Source: Alistipes sp.
GTDB lineage: Bacteria > Bacteroidota > Bacteroidia > Bacteroidales > Rikenellaceae
Assembly (NCBI GenBank): GCA_017629035.1
Contig: JAGBXX010000012.1
Coordinates: forward strand, 1 to 64,000
Direction: 5' to 3'
Length of the DNA: 64,000 nt
Every line of letters begins with the position of its first letter. The stretch's first letter is position 1. A program made the translations under genes and the position numbers. Below the pieces are notes generated by a model, which did no database searches, was not told the DNA's origin, and worked only from the letters and a program-made list of their open reading frames with translations. Below are positions 8,959 through 18,970 of the stretch, in pieces.

Positions 8959-10494
8959 TTATTTTGTTTCGTTATTACTATTTTCGTTCTGCACCTTGAG
9001 CTTAAGCATCTTCTCGCCAAGCATAGGCTTCTGCATCTTTGCCTGCTCGAACTGCTGGCGAGTCTTGTTGCTCATGTTTAGTCGGAGCTCCTTCTGTGGC
9101 TCAACAACCTCCTGCTCTACGCTCTTGGGCTCCGATGCACCGCTCACGCTCTTTGCGAAATCGATAATTCCAAAGACAAAGACTACCGACACGAGCACAG
9201 GGCATACGTAGCGCAGCAAGAAGCGGATAACAGGATATGTCGCCTTGTCGACGCCACCCTCGGCCGTGAGCTCAGCACGCATATCCTCCTTGCGCCATAC
9301 CCAACCAACAAATACTGCGGTGAGGATACCAAGCAATGGAAGCATGATGATAGCCGTAAAGTTATCAAGCAGGCTGAAGATATTCATATCGAGCACCGTA
9401 AAGCCGCTCCACACACCCCAAGAGAGTGAGCATACGGTAGCAAGCGCCAGGGCGATGAATGTCACAAACCAAGCACCCGCCTTGCGTGACATGCCACGCT
9501 TCTCAACGAAGTACGATGTCACGGCCTCGTGCATAGAGATTGTTGACGAGAGTGCGGCAAGACCCAGGAGTAGGAAGAAGAGTGTAGCCCAGATATTTCC
9601 TGCAGGCATCACTGAGAACACCTGTGGCATAGCCTCGAAGGCCAGCGAAGGGCCACTCGCCATCTTACCCTCGGCATTAACAGGGTTGGCAGCGAAGATA
9701 ATCACGGCAGCAGTAATCGCCACGATAGTGTCGAGCGACACCACGCTGATGGCCGTGCCTGCCAGCTTAGTGCCCTTCTTGAAGTATGAGCCGTAGATGA
9801 GCATAGCACCCATACCAATAGAGAGCGTGAAGAATGCCTGGCCCATAGCATCGAGGAAGGTCTTGCCTGTAACCTTCGAAAAATCAGGGGTAAAGACATT
9901 ACCCAACGCCTCACGACCCTCGGGCAACCATATAGAGTATACGGCAAGGAGTAGGAGTATGACAAAGAGCAGCGGCATCATCACCTTCGAGGCCTTCTCG
10001 ATACCACCCTGCACACCACCCACGATGATGAAGTGGTTGGCAAGGATGAAGAGGTAGGTGAACAGCAGTGGTGCCCACGTGCCACTTGTAAACTCCGTGA
10101 AGTAGGTATGGTAGTCGCCACCAATGCTATCTGTCACCGAGGCAACAGCATAGTTGAGCGTCCAACCCGAGATGACAAAGTAGTAACCCATGATGAGCGT
10201 CACCGAGATAAGGCCCATGGCGCCAAGCCAGCCCCAGCCCTTGCGAATCTTCGAGAAGGCGTCGATAGGGTTACACTTAGAGTTATGACCCACCGAGAAC
10301 TCCGCAATAAGGAGTGGAAGGCCGAGTAGAAGGATACATCCCAGATAGATGATGATGAATGCACCACCACCATGCTCCGAGGTGATATAAGGGAAACGCC
10401 AGATGTTGCCCAGACCAATCGCCGAGCCAGCAGCGGCAAGTATGGCGGCGAGCTTACCGCCAAAGCCACCACGTTTTGTTGTCTCTTGTGCCAT
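8959..10494 (-). CDS. Sodium-dependent neurotransmitter-symporter (NSS/SNF) family transporter
   Basis: A multi-pass inner membrane protein that should take up an amino acid or related solute with sodium; the substrate cannot be read from sequence. The N-terminus holds the family signature GSAIGLGNIWRFPY in the broken first helix, which forms the sodium and substrate sites in LeuT. About 11-12 hydrophobic helices follow, then a hydrophilic tail of roughly 60 residues rich in Glu, Lys and Gln. I chose the ATG at 10494 (MAQETTKRGG); the ATG three codons upstream would overlap folB by a few bases, and either is possible. Its neighbours folB and fumarase suggest only co-orientation. Confidence 0.88.
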   Translation of the reverse strand: MAQETTKRGGFGGKLAAILAAAGSAIGLGNIWRFPYITSEHGGGAFIIIYLGCILLLGLPLLIAEFSVGHNSKCNPIDAFSKIRKGWGWLGAMGLISVTLIMGYYFVISGWTLNYAVASVTDSIGGDYHTYFTEFTSGTWAPLLFTYLFILANHFIIVGGVQGGIEKASKVMMPLLFVILLLLAVYSIWLPEGREALGNVFTPDFSKVTGKTFLDAMGQAFFTLSIGMGAMLIYGSYFKKGTKLAGTAISVVSLDTIVAITAAVIIFAANPVNAEGKMASGPSLAFEAMPQVFSVMPAGNIWATLFFLLLGLAALSSTISMHEAVTSYFVEKRGMSRKAGAWFVTFIALALATVCSLSWGVWSGFTVLDMNIFSLLDNFTAIIMLPLLGILTAVFVGWVWRKEDMRAELTAEGGVDKATYPVIRFLLRYVCPVLVSVVFVFGIIDFAKSVSGASEPKSVEQEVVEPQKELRLNMSNKTRQQFEQAKMQKPMLGEKMLKLKVQNENSNNETK

Positions 10495-10495
10495 T

Positions 10496-10855
10496 TTATC
10501 CAATTAGTGTTACTGATACCTTGTCAATCTTACCTCCGAGTGGTGGTGCTATCTTCGACACGGTGCACTCCACCTCGACAATCTCGGGGAACTCGCCCCT
10601 TATCGCACCGATGATATTCGAGGCTGCTGCCTCGATAGTGCGCTGCGTACGCTGCATGGTGCGCTCCACAATCTCGTATACCGTGAGGTAGTTCACCGCC
10701 TGGGTAACATCGTCGCTCGTGGGCAGATCGCCCAGAGGCGTGCGTATAACGACATCTACACGAAAGCGGTTGCCCACCTGCTGTTCGAGGTCGTAGCAGC
10801 CATGAAAGGCTCGCACATAGATGCCGTCAAGACGTATGGTATAAATCGGATTCAC
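10496..10855 (-). CDS. folB: Dihydroneopterin aldolase
   Basis: Cleaves 7,8-dihydroneopterin to 6-hydroxymethyl-dihydropterin in folate synthesis. The 119 residues match the small FolB fold. Typical parts are the opening IRLDGIYVRAFHGCYDLEQ (family GxxGxxxxE-type region), the central VNYLTVYEIV stretch (usually Y-x-x-V), and the VSKIAPPLGGKIDKVSV tail close to the family ending. The stop codon is one base upstream of the symporter ATG, which suggests co-transcription. The ATG at 10855 follows tyrS by 26 bases. Confidence 0.9.
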   Translation of the reverse strand: MNPIYTIRLDGIYVRAFHGCYDLEQQVGNRFRVDVVIRTPLGDLPTSDDVTQAVNYLTVYEIVERTMQRTQRTIEAAASNIIGAIRGEFPEIVEVECTVSKIAPPLGGKIDKVSVTLIG

Positions 10856-10881
10856 TCTAATTACGCTATATAGGTTCTGAG

Positions 10882-12174
10882 CTACTCAACAGTGATAAGG
10901 TAGTAATTCTTCTTGCCACGCTGCACGAGAAGATACTTGCCAGCGATGAGGTCGGCCTCGCCAATACCACGCATAGCATCCTGCACCTTCTCCTTGTTGA
11001 GCTGCACGCCACCACCCTGAACCATCTTGCGGCACTCGCCCTTAGATGGGAATACCTTGCATACCTCAGCAACGATATCCACAAATGGCTTCTCGAGGTC
11101 GGCACGTGTGATAGTGAACTGAGGAACACCCTCGAACACCTGCAACAAAGTTGCCTCGTCCAACGAGCGGAGAGCCTCGGATGTAGCGTTACCAAAGAGG
11201 ATGTTGGTTGCTGCCTGAGCCTTCTCGAGCTCCTCACGTGAGTGGATAGTCTCGGTCAACACCTCAGCAAGACGCTTCTGCAAGATACGCAAGTGTGGCG
11301 CTGCATCGTGCTCAACGATAAGACCCTCGATAGTCTCACGATCAAGGAGTGTGAAGATCTTGATATAGCGCTTAGCATCCTCGTCGCTCACATTGAGCCA
11401 GAACTGGTAGAACTTATATGGCGAGGTGTAGCGAGCATCGAGCCATACGTTACCACTCTCGGTCTTACCAAACTTAGTACCATCGGCCTTAGTGATAAGA
11501 GGACAAGTGATAGCAAAGGCCTCGGCCTCTGAGCCGAGCTTGCGACGGATAAGCTCTGTACCTGTGGTGATGTTACCCCACTGGTCAGCACCACCAAGCT
11601 GGAACTTGCAATTCTCGCTCTGGTAGAGGTGCAAGAAGTCGTAGCCCTGCAAGAGCTGGTAGGTAAACTCCGTAAACGACATACCGTCGCCCTCGCCATT
11701 AAAACGCTTCTTAACAGAGTCCTTGGCCATCATGTAGTTAACAGTGATGCACTTACCGATGTCACGTGCAAAGTCTAGGAACGAGAACTCCTTCATCCAG
11801 TCGTAGTTGTTCACGAGGATAGCCTTGTTTGGAGCCTCGGTGTCGAAGTCGATAAGCTTTGAGAGCTGACGCTTGATAGCCTCCTGGTTGTGGCGCAATG
11901 TAGGCTCATCGAGCAAGTTACGCTCCTGCGACTTACCCGATGGGTCACCAATCATACCTGTAGCACCTCCGATAAGGGCGATAGGGCGGTGTCCGCACAT
12001 CTGGAAGTGCTTCAAAATCATAACACCCACAAGGTGGCCGATGTGCAATGAGTCGGCTGTTGGGTCGATACCGAGGTATGCCGAAGCCATACCCTTCTTA
12101 AGCTCCTCGTCGGCACCTGGCATCACGGTGTGGATCATACCACGCCACTCGAGCTCCTGAATAAAATCCTTCAT
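10882..12174 (-). CDS. tyrS: Tyrosyl-tRNA synthetase
   Basis: Charges tRNA-Tyr. The 430 residues match the bacterial form. The class I signatures are present: HIGH at 44-47 (SLHIGHL) and a KMSKS-type loop KFGKT around residue 235. The GADQWGN segment of the tyrosine and ATP pocket is intact, and an S4 RNA-binding domain closes the protein (about 360-430). It is the first gene of a likely run tyrS-folB-symporter-fumarase, with gaps of 26 bases or less. Confidence 0.97.
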   Translation of the reverse strand: MKDFIQELEWRGMIHTVMPGADEELKKGMASAYLGIDPTADSLHIGHLVGVMILKHFQMCGHRPIALIGGATGMIGDPSGKSQERNLLDEPTLRHNQEAIKRQLSKLIDFDTEAPNKAILVNNYDWMKEFSFLDFARDIGKCITVNYMMAKDSVKKRFNGEGDGMSFTEFTYQLLQGYDFLHLYQSENCKFQLGGADQWGNITTGTELIRRKLGSEAEAFAITCPLITKADGTKFGKTESGNVWLDARYTSPYKFYQFWLNVSDEDAKRYIKIFTLLDRETIEGLIVEHDAAPHLRILQKRLAEVLTETIHSREELEKAQAATNILFGNATSEALRSLDEATLLQVFEGVPQFTITRADLEKPFVDIVAEVCKVFPSKGECRKMVQGGGVQLNKEKVQDAMRGIGEADLIAGKYLLVQRGKKNYYLITVE

Positions 12175-12222
12175 AGTTATCTCTTTTTTTAGTTACTCAT
12201 ATCTTTTGCGCTGGGTCAATGC

Positions 12223-14118
12223 CTACTCGGCATCGAGCACCAACTGTTCAATCATATCTCTAAGTTTATCGTTCTTGGCCACAAGGTGCTTGAGGCGATC
12301 CTCGATAGTGATCGGACGGGCAATCTTGATAGCCTCGTTGACCTCTATCTCGAGCTCCAGAGCTCCCTTAATCTCTGCCACCTGAGAAATCTCGCCGAGC
12401 CAACGCAGCTTATCTCGCATAATCTCATCAGAGAGTTCTCGTGAGGCCACGGTGAGCTTAATAACATTACCCTCAGCACGCATAGTCTCGAATACGGGTA
12501 CATAGCGAGCACGTCCTGAGCTGAGTATGGTCACAAACTTGCCCTTTGCCGCCATAAGCTTCGCCTCGCTCTCTGGGTCAATGACCACCTTGACAGAGGC
12601 TGCTGCGGCCTCCTCGCTTGCAATCTCCGAGGCTGTCTTAACCTCGCCTCCCATGAGCGTATTGAGCGACATCGCCTGCTTGATTCGTGGCGCTGGACGT
12701 CGTGCTGGCTGAGAGGATGGCTGAGCTGCAGGTTGCGCTACGGGCTGTGCCATAGGCTGAGGCTGAGCCACGGGTTGTGCTACGGGAGCTGCCACCACAG
12801 GGCTCTCAGGCTCGACAACCGCACGTGGCGCTGCAACTGGCTGCACTAGCTCCACTGCAGGCTGCTGAGGTTGTGGTTGCGATTGTGCTTGTGGCTGTGG
12901 CTGAACTTGTGGCTGTGGCTGAACCTGTGGCTGTGGTTGTGCCTGTGGCTGAACCATAGGCGCAGGTGCTACCAACTCTGGCAGTGGAATATTCGTATCG
13001 AACGTAGGCGTTGCTACCTCGTCATTTTTTTTTTGGCCGAGACCCGCAATCTTCATAAGTCCCAGCTCCACAAAAAGACGTTGATTTGACGACTGGCGCA
13101 GACGGCCATCAGCCTCCGTAAGTAACGACATGGCGTTAAACAAGAACGACTCGTCGCAACGTGCTGCCTGCTGCTTGTATCGCTCCACGAGCGTGCCCGT
13201 GAACTCCACAAGAGAGATAGCAGGGCCCTTGGCCATAAGCAGATCTCGCATGTGGGCATTAAGACCCGAGATAAAGACCTGGGGCGAGAAGCCACGTGAG
13301 AGCACCTGGTCAAAGAGCATCAGCGCATCGACATATCTACCCTCGAGCAACAGATCTGTTGCTGTGAAGTAGGTGTCGTAGTCCAATACGTTGAGCGTCG
13401 CCGCAACATCCTTATAGCTGAGATTTGTACCACAGAACGATACCGCCTTATCGAACATCGAGAGGGCATCGCGCATACCACCATCCGCCTTGTGCGAGAT
13501 GAGGTTTAGCGCCTCGTCGTCGATCTGCACACCCTCCTGCGAGGCAACATGACGCAGATACTCCACACCATCCTCAACACGGATGCGGTTGAAGTCGTAG
13601 ATCTGACAACGTGACAAGATGGTTGGGATGATCTTATGCTTCTCGGTTGTAGCGAGGATAAAGATGGCGTGATGTGGAGGCTCCTCGAGAGTCTTCAAAA
13701 AGGCATTAAATGCCGATGACGAGAGCATGTGCACCTCGTCGATCACAAAGACCGAGTAGCGACCCTGCTGCGGAATGATACGCACCTGCTCGATAAGGTT
13801 GCGGATGTCGTCGACAGAGTTGTTCGACGCCGCATCGAGCTCATGAACATTGAGCGAGCGTCCCTCGTTGAACGAACGACACGACTCGCACTCGTTGCAT
13901 GCCTCGCCAGAGATAGGGTTCAGGCAGTTGATAGCCTTGGCGAAGATACGTGCACAGGTGGTCTTACCCACACCACGTGGACCGCAGAAGAGGTAGGCAT
14001 GGGCCAACTGGCCACGATCAATGGCATTCTTCAGGGTCGAAGTAATATGTCGCTGCCCCACGACCGAAGCAAAGGTCTGAGGGCGATATTTACGTGCTGA
14101 TACTACAAAATTTTCCAT
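12223..14118 (-). CDS. dnaX: DNA polymerase III gamma/tau subunit
   Basis: The clamp-loader ATPase of the replicative polymerase. The start is placed at 14118 (MENFVVSARKYRPQTF), the classical DnaX opening; the longer frame from 14160 would begin upstream of the promoter box. Walker A is GPRGVGKTT at 46-54, followed by the four-cysteine zinc module (C65, C74, C77, C80) and Walker B VIDEVHMLS. After the AAA+ core and domain III comes a low-complexity linker of Gln-Pro-Val/Ala repeats (about 390-475), then a C-terminal domain of the tau type. The linker is coded by near-repeats of GGTTGTGGCTGTGGC-like DNA, so its length may vary between strains. Confidence 0.95.
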   Translation of the reverse strand: MENFVVSARKYRPQTFASVVGQRHITSTLKNAIDRGQLAHAYLFCGPRGVGKTTCARIFAKAINCLNPISGEACNECESCRSFNEGRSLNVHELDAASNNSVDDIRNLIEQVRIIPQQGRYSVFVIDEVHMLSSSAFNAFLKTLEEPPHHAIFILATTEKHKIIPTILSRCQIYDFNRIRVEDGVEYLRHVASQEGVQIDDEALNLISHKADGGMRDALSMFDKAVSFCGTNLSYKDVAATLNVLDYDTYFTATDLLLEGRYVDALMLFDQVLSRGFSPQVFISGLNAHMRDLLMAKGPAISLVEFTGTLVERYKQQAARCDESFLFNAMSLLTEADGRLRQSSNQRLFVELGLMKIAGLGQKKNDEVATPTFDTNIPLPELVAPAPMVQPQAQPQPQVQPQPQVQPQPQAQSQPQPQQPAVELVQPVAAPRAVVEPESPVVAAPVAQPVAQPQPMAQPVAQPAAQPSSQPARRPAPRIKQAMSLNTLMGGEVKTASEIASEEAAAASVKVVIDPESEAKLMAAKGKFVTILSSGRARYVPVFETMRAEGNVIKLTVASRELSDEIMRDKLRWLGEISQVAEIKGALELEIEVNEAIKIARPITIEDRLKHLVAKNDKLRDMIEQLVLDAE

Positions 14119-14125
14119 AACCTCA

Positions 14126-14133
14126 CAAAGGTA
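14126..14133 (-). promoter_or_regulatory. Candidate -7 box for dnaX
   Basis: Reads TACCTTTG on the minus strand, a good match to TAnnTTTG, only 8 bases upstream of the chosen dnaX ATG. The transcript would be nearly leaderless, and the upstream in-frame ATG at 14160 would not be transcribed. Confidence 0.5.
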
Positions 14134-14172
14134 TAAAAAATTTCTCACATGTGTACGCACGTGCGAAGAATT

Positions 14173-14201
14173 TTTGTGTTACGATAATTTTTCTACCTTT
14201 G
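14173..14201 (+). promoter_or_regulatory. Candidate promoter for the phosphoesterase gene
   Basis: TTTG at 14173-14176 and TACCTTTG at 14194-14201 are separated by 17 bases, slightly shorter than the usual 19-21 but otherwise a recognisable Bacteroidota promoter. The ATG follows about 30 bases later. It is divergent from the dnaX promoter. Confidence 0.5.
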
Positions 14202-14232
14202 CACTACGAACCTATGAAAAACTATTATCACG

Positions 14233-15411
14233 ATGAGAATTATACGAAGCATAGCCCTACTGCTCGCCCTACTATGGGCACAAACAGCAAGAGCCTCAGC
14301 CACAAACGACGGATTTAACCTTATCGTCGTGGGCGACCCGCAGCCACAGACCGAGGCTCAACTGAGCCAACTCGAGAACCATATTATACCCCAAATCAGC
14401 ACCATAGTCCAGGAGTATCTCGCCACAGGCTACCCCACTGCGATACTGCTCACGGGCGACGTGGTGTGGGACACTATGGAGTTTCTGCCACGTGTGAGAG
14501 CCGCCTTCGAGTCACTCGGCGTGCCTGTGTATGCCGTAATTGGCAACCACGACCACAACAGACGCATAAAGCGCAACCAGCCACGTGCCGAGAGAGAGTA
14601 TATCTCGGCCTTTGGACCTCGCAACCAGAGCTTTGTACTGGGCAGAACGCTCTTTGTAACGCTCGACAATATCGACTACTCGACCTACAAAGAGTATCGC
14701 TCGAAGGTAGACAACGAGCAGCTACAATGGCTCACCAATACCATTAATCAACACCCTGACAATCTGCGCATTGCAGTATGTATGCACGCCCCAGCATCGA
14801 ACGTCTACGAGGCAGTATTACGCCCCTATGCAGAACCAATAATGGAGGCCGTCGGAAAAAGAAAAATCGACTTCATCACAGGCCATAGCCACCGCCATGC
14901 AACGGCAGTAATAACACCCAACGTCACTGAGCACAACGTGGCTCAGGTCAACGGCAATCTATGGTACGCCCCCATCTGCGCCGATGGCACACCACAGGGT
15001 GTATTCTGCATCGAGGAGCGTGGTGGCGAGTGGCAGTGGCAGCACCGCATCCTCGGCAAGGAGGCCGACTATCAGCTGCGTGCATGGCACCTCGGCGAGG
15101 TTAGCGAGCACGAGGAATTTGTCGTAGTGAAGGTAATTGGCTGGGACGATAAATGGAGTATTGAGTGGAGCGAGAATGGAGTGCATAAAGGCGAGATGGA
15201 GCAGATAAAGATCGTTGACCCCGACTATATGTATTATGTTGACAATGAGGCTGATTACCGCAAGAAATATATGAAACGTCTATACCGCTCAGCACGTCCG
15301 CACAGCCACTATTACCGCTGTCGTCCGTCGAGCAAAAATAGCGAAATTACCATTAGTGCCACCGACCGTTTTGGCCGAGAGTTTAGCACTACAATCAAGG
15401 CCTCGAAGTAG
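14233..15411 (+). CDS. Secreted calcineurin-like metallophosphoesterase
   Basis: A 392-residue exported hydrolase with a signal peptide (MRIIRSIALLLALLWAQTARA). The two-metal phosphoesterase motifs follow in order: VVGDPQPQ (about 32-39), LTGDVVWD (about 75-82), IGNHDHN (about 105-111) and GHSHRHA (about 218-224). The C-terminal 140 residues form a beta-rich domain typical of Bacteroidota members of this family. It probably acts in the periplasm or outside the cell on a phosphomonoester or phosphodiester; the substrate is unknown. It is alone between a promoter and a bidirectional terminator. Confidence 0.85.
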   Translation: MRIIRSIALLLALLWAQTARASATNDGFNLIVVGDPQPQTEAQLSQLENHIIPQISTIVQEYLATGYPTAILLTGDVVWDTMEFLPRVRAAFESLGVPVYAVIGNHDHNRRIKRNQPRAEREYISAFGPRNQSFVLGRTLFVTLDNIDYSTYKEYRSKVDNEQLQWLTNTINQHPDNLRIAVCMHAPASNVYEAVLRPYAEPIMEAVGKRKIDFITGHSHRHATAVITPNVTEHNVAQVNGNLWYAPICADGTPQGVFCIEERGGEWQWQHRILGKEADYQLRAWHLGEVSEHEEFVVVKVIGWDDKWSIEWSENGVHKGEMEQIKIVDPDYMYYVDNEADYRKKYMKRLYRSARPHSHYYRCRPSSKNSEITISATDRFGREFSTTIKASK

Positions 15412-15433
15412 GTCGCACGACAGACTAACAAAA

Positions 15434-15475
15434 GAGAGTGGTTGCCCTGAATTGGACAACCACTCTCACTTTTTT
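15434..15475. terminator. Bidirectional terminator between convergent genes
   Basis: GAGAGTGGTTG (15434-15444) pairs perfectly with CAACCACTCTC (15457-15467). A T run follows on the plus strand (CTTTTTT) and TTTTGTTAG on the minus strand, so the hairpin can end both the phosphoesterase and the zinc-ribbon transcripts. Confidence 0.8.
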
Positions 15476-15495
15476 AGCACGACCAAAGTCTACCT

Positions 15496-16782
15496 CTAAT
15501 CGAAGTATGTGCTACCGCTACCGCAGTGACGACCGTCGATATAGATATCTACTCGATAAGTACCCGACTCGAACGACGAGCCATCGTAGAAGATACTTAC
15601 AGGCACCGACTCGTTCTCGTAGCTAACCTTACGCACAGCTGAGGCTGCAAGGCTCTCTCCCTCGAACGTGAACGGAATCATCTTATCTGCCGGAGAGAGT
15701 GTGTAACCCTCTGGGTCGGTGATACATACATAGATAACCTTCTCGCCTGGCTCAGCAAGCTCGTTGGCCGTAAGCTCGAAGTCCACACGCAGGCGTGAGG
15801 CCACCTTCATACGCTTAACAGCCTTGCCATTGCCATTAAGGGCTACGATACGCACACCACCTGTACGGATAACCGAGCCGATACGCACCTTGGTATTGAG
15901 CTCCTCGGCCTTCTCCTCGGCCTTCTCGGCACGCTCCTGGAAGTTTGTGCGCTCCTTCTCGTAGGCCACATTCTTGGCTTGGAGGTTAGAGTTGATATCG
16001 TTTAGCGAGTCAATCTGGCGCAAGTAGCCCTTCATGACACCCTTGAGCATATCCACCTCACGGCGATACTTTGCAAGCTGGTTGTAGTTATAGGTCTTCT
16101 CCTTCTGCAACTGCTCGAGCATAACCACAGCCTCCTGATACTTCTGCATCATGGTGTCGTTCTTACTCTTATATTGCTCAAGCTCCTGAACAAGCGACTC
16201 CGCATCACGCTGCAGCATGGTATTCTGCTCCTCGAAGAGTCTACGTGCCGACTCCAGAAGGGCGTAGTCCTTCTCGATGGTCTTCACCTTGCCATAGTTC
16301 TTAACAGCGAAGATAGTGAGAGGAATAAGGGCTATGAGCAACACAATAGCAATGGTAAGGAAGCCTGCTGAGGAGCGCTTGTAGCGTGTCACCTCGACCT
16401 CGTAGTCATCCAACACACGCTCATCACGGTCGTAGTCGCCCTCGTAGCTGCTATGCACATAGGGCTGCGACTGTGGCTCGACACTCTCGCTTGGTGCTGC
16501 CACAGGGATAATTACAGGCTCTGCGGTCTGCTCACTCTCCTGAGCCACAGGCTCTACGGGCGCGTGCACCTCGTTGATTGTTGTTGGCTGAGCCTTGCGC
16601 TCAGCAAGAATATCGTTGAGTGTCTTCTGGGGTGCTGGTGAGGCATCGTTGATGGTATTTGCCTGAGGAGCACTACTCTCCGTAGACTCAACATCGGCCG
16701 AGACTGCCGCTCCGCAAAATGGACATGCAGCAAGACGACTCGAAATAGGGTTATTACAACTCTTACATCTAATTAGTGCCAT
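15496..16782 (-). CDS. Zinc-ribbon, single-span membrane protein with a long coiled coil
   Basis: A 428-residue protein without a clear family name. It opens with a zinc ribbon (C6, C9, C20, C23; the pattern CxxC-CxxC), followed by an acidic, Pro/Glu-rich linker, one transmembrane helix at about 136-158 (FLTIAIVLLIALIPLTIFAV), a coiled coil at about 165-300, and a beta-rich C-terminal domain (about 305-428). The ribbon should be cytoplasmic and the coiled coil and C-terminal domain periplasmic. Similar layouts occur in Bacteroidetes envelope proteins of unknown function. A -7 box sits about 20 bases upstream. Confidence 0.6.
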   Translation of the reverse strand: MALIRCKSCNNPISSRLAACPFCGAAVSADVESTESSAPQANTINDASPAPQKTLNDILAERKAQPTTINEVHAPVEPVAQESEQTAEPVIIPVAAPSESVEPQSQPYVHSSYEGDYDRDERVLDDYEVEVTRYKRSSAGFLTIAIVLLIALIPLTIFAVKNYGKVKTIEKDYALLESARRLFEEQNTMLQRDAESLVQELEQYKSKNDTMMQKYQEAVVMLEQLQKEKTYNYNQLAKYRREVDMLKGVMKGYLRQIDSLNDINSNLQAKNVAYEKERTNFQERAEKAEEKAEELNTKVRIGSVIRTGGVRIVALNGNGKAVKRMKVASRLRVDFELTANELAEPGEKVIYVCITDPEGYTLSPADKMIPFTFEGESLAASAVRKVSYENESVPVSIFYDGSSFESGTYRVDIYIDGRHCGSGSTYFD

Positions 16783-16802
16783 ATATCTTGATTATTTGGG
16801 TG

Positions 16803-16810
16803 CAAATATA
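16803..16810 (-). promoter_or_regulatory. Candidate -7 box for the zinc-ribbon gene
   Basis: Reads TATATTTG on the minus strand. It lies 20 bases upstream of the ATG at 16782, in the short gap after the recG stop codon, which supports a separate transcript from recG. Confidence 0.5.
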
Positions 16811-16830
16811 ACGTATTTTATTATCTCATA

Positions 16831-18954
16831 TTACGAAATATCGGAAAAATCTATGCGCTCACGCTTGTGATGCCTATCACGTAGCGCACGCAAGGGGGCA
16901 TTCTCCTGGCGCTCGAGCTTAGGATCCAAGGCCAATATTGCAAGTGCCTCGTCGCGCGTGAGCTGCATAATCTGCGTATCGGTAGCCAGGTTGGCGATAT
17001 TGAGTTCAAAGGCCTCGCCACTCTGCTGCGTGCCGTGGATATCGCCCGCACCACGAAGCTTGAGGTCGAGCTCCGAGAGTTTGAAGCCGTCGTTGGTAGC
17101 ACACATAGCCTCGAGGCGTGCACGACCCTCCTTCGAGAGTTTATCGCCCGACATGAGTATGCAGTAGGATTGCTCGCCACCACGGCCTACACGACCACGC
17201 AACTGGTGGAGCTGCGAGAGTCCAAACCTCTCGGCCGACTCGATGACCATGACCGTGGCATTGGGCACATCGACACCCACCTCGATGACTGACGTAGCGA
17301 TAAGGATGTCAGCCTCGCCACGCTTGAACTGCGCCATTGAGGCATCCTTATCCTCGGGCTTCATCTTACCGTGGCAGATAGCTATGCGATACTGCGGCAG
17401 TGGGAAGTCGCGCGATATAGACTCGTAGCCATCCTCGAGATCTTTGTAGTCCATCTTCTCGGACTCCTTGATAAGCGGATAGACGATATATACCTGACGC
17501 CCCTTGGCAATCTCCTGACGCAGGAAACCAAACATCTTGAGACGTGCCGAGTCATAGTAGTGATATGTGCGAATAGGCTGACGTCCAGGGGGTAGCTCGT
17601 CGATAACCGAGACCTCGAGGTCGCCATAAAGGGTCATTGCAAGGGTGCGAGGAATGGGCGTTGCTGTCATCACAAGGATGTGCGGTGGCTGGAGATTTTT
17701 GGTCCAGAGTTTTGCCCTCTGCTCCACGCCAAAGCGGTGCTGCTCGTCGATAACGACATAGCCGAGGTTGTTGAACTGCACACTATCCTCGATGAGCGAG
17801 TGTGTGCCGACAAGAATATCAATCTCGCCCGAGGCGATACCCTCCAACGAGGCACGGCGCTCCTTGGTCTTCGACGAACCAGTGAGGATAGCCACCTTGA
17901 GATTAAGCCCCTCGGCAAAGCGTGACATAGAGGCGTAGTGCTGACGTGCAAGGATCTCGGTGGGTGCCATGACACAGGCTTGGTAGCCATTATCCACAGC
18001 AAGGAGCATGGTCATAAAGGCAACCATGGTCTTACCGCTACCCACATCGCCCTGCAGCAGACGGTTCATCTGCTTGCCCGAGACCATGTCGGAGCGAATC
18101 TCCTTGATAACACGCTGCTGAGCACCCGTGAGCGCAAATGGCATCTTGGTGCGGAAGAAGGTGTTGAAGTTATCGCCAACACGTGGAAAGAGAAATCCAT
18201 TGTTCGACGTATGTCGCTGGGTGCGTCGTGCCTGAATGGTGAGCTGAACACCGAGTAGCTCGTCGAACTTAAGGCGATACTGCGCCTGGCGCAACAATTC
18301 TGATGACTGCGGAAAGTGGATATTGTAGATAGCCTCACGAAGTGAGATGAGGCCACAACGTCTGCGCAGCGGCTCGGGGAGAGGGTCGGCAAAGGCCGAG
18401 GTGTCGGTCAAGGCTATCTGCCAGGCATTCTGCACAATGGTGTGCATGAGCTTGATAGGTATAGCCTGCGAGAGCTTCTCGGTCGAGGGGTATATTCCCT
18501 GAAAACCACTCTCCTGCTTGCGTGACAAGGCCTGCTCGACAGTCTCGAGCTCGGGGTGCACAATACTCATGCGGCCACGGTAGAACGAGGGGCGACCAAA
18601 GACGATATACTCACGTCCCATCTCCACACGCTTCTCGATCCACTTAATACCCTGAAACCAGAGTAGCTCCACAGAGCCCGTGGCATCTTGTGCCTCAACA
18701 ACAAAGCGCTGGCGTGCACCATCGCCCACAATCTGACGGCCAACAATGCGGCAACGCAACTGAATATAGGTGCTCTCCATAGACTCGTCAACCTCGCCGA
18801 TGTTCATCTGTCGGGTGCGGTCGATATAGCGAAATGGGAAGCGCATGAGCAGGTCGCCGATGGTTCGCACACCCGCCTCACGCTCGAGGGCTCGGGCACG
18901 CGCCTCGCCGACACCGCCAACATACTTAATCTCTCTGGAAAGCACTCCCTGCAT
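16831..18954 (-). CDS. recG: ATP-dependent DNA helicase RecG
   Basis: A branch-migration helicase that remodels stalled forks and Holliday junctions. The 707 residues match the family. An N-terminal wedge/OB domain (about 60-150) precedes the two RecA-like motor domains. Walker A is GDVGSGKTM near residue 305, motif II is the DEQH box in VIDEQHRFG, and motif VI carries QLRGRVGRGG. The C-terminal RecG-specific region is present. It starts 16 bases after the apt stop, so it may be read from the apt promoter. Confidence 0.96.
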   Translation of the reverse strand: MQGVLSREIKYVGGVGEARARALEREAGVRTIGDLLMRFPFRYIDRTRQMNIGEVDESMESTYIQLRCRIVGRQIVGDGARQRFVVEAQDATGSVELLWFQGIKWIEKRVEMGREYIVFGRPSFYRGRMSIVHPELETVEQALSRKQESGFQGIYPSTEKLSQAIPIKLMHTIVQNAWQIALTDTSAFADPLPEPLRRRCGLISLREAIYNIHFPQSSELLRQAQYRLKFDELLGVQLTIQARRTQRHTSNNGFLFPRVGDNFNTFFRTKMPFALTGAQQRVIKEIRSDMVSGKQMNRLLQGDVGSGKTMVAFMTMLLAVDNGYQACVMAPTEILARQHYASMSRFAEGLNLKVAILTGSSKTKERRASLEGIASGEIDILVGTHSLIEDSVQFNNLGYVVIDEQHRFGVEQRAKLWTKNLQPPHILVMTATPIPRTLAMTLYGDLEVSVIDELPPGRQPIRTYHYYDSARLKMFGFLRQEIAKGRQVYIVYPLIKESEKMDYKDLEDGYESISRDFPLPQYRIAICHGKMKPEDKDASMAQFKRGEADILIATSVIEVGVDVPNATVMVIESAERFGLSQLHQLRGRVGRGGEQSYCILMSGDKLSKEGRARLEAMCATNDGFKLSELDLKLRGAGDIHGTQQSGEAFELNIANLATDTQIMQLTRDEALAILALDPKLERQENAPLRALRDRHHKRERIDFSDIS

Positions 18955-18970
18955 GGCTCGAAGCTATGCT

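Noticed and set aside
12777..12959. Repeated GGCTGTGGCT-like DNA as a tandem repeat or CRISPR-like array
   Set aside because: It codes for the Gln/Pro linker of DnaX; no regular repeat-spacer structure.
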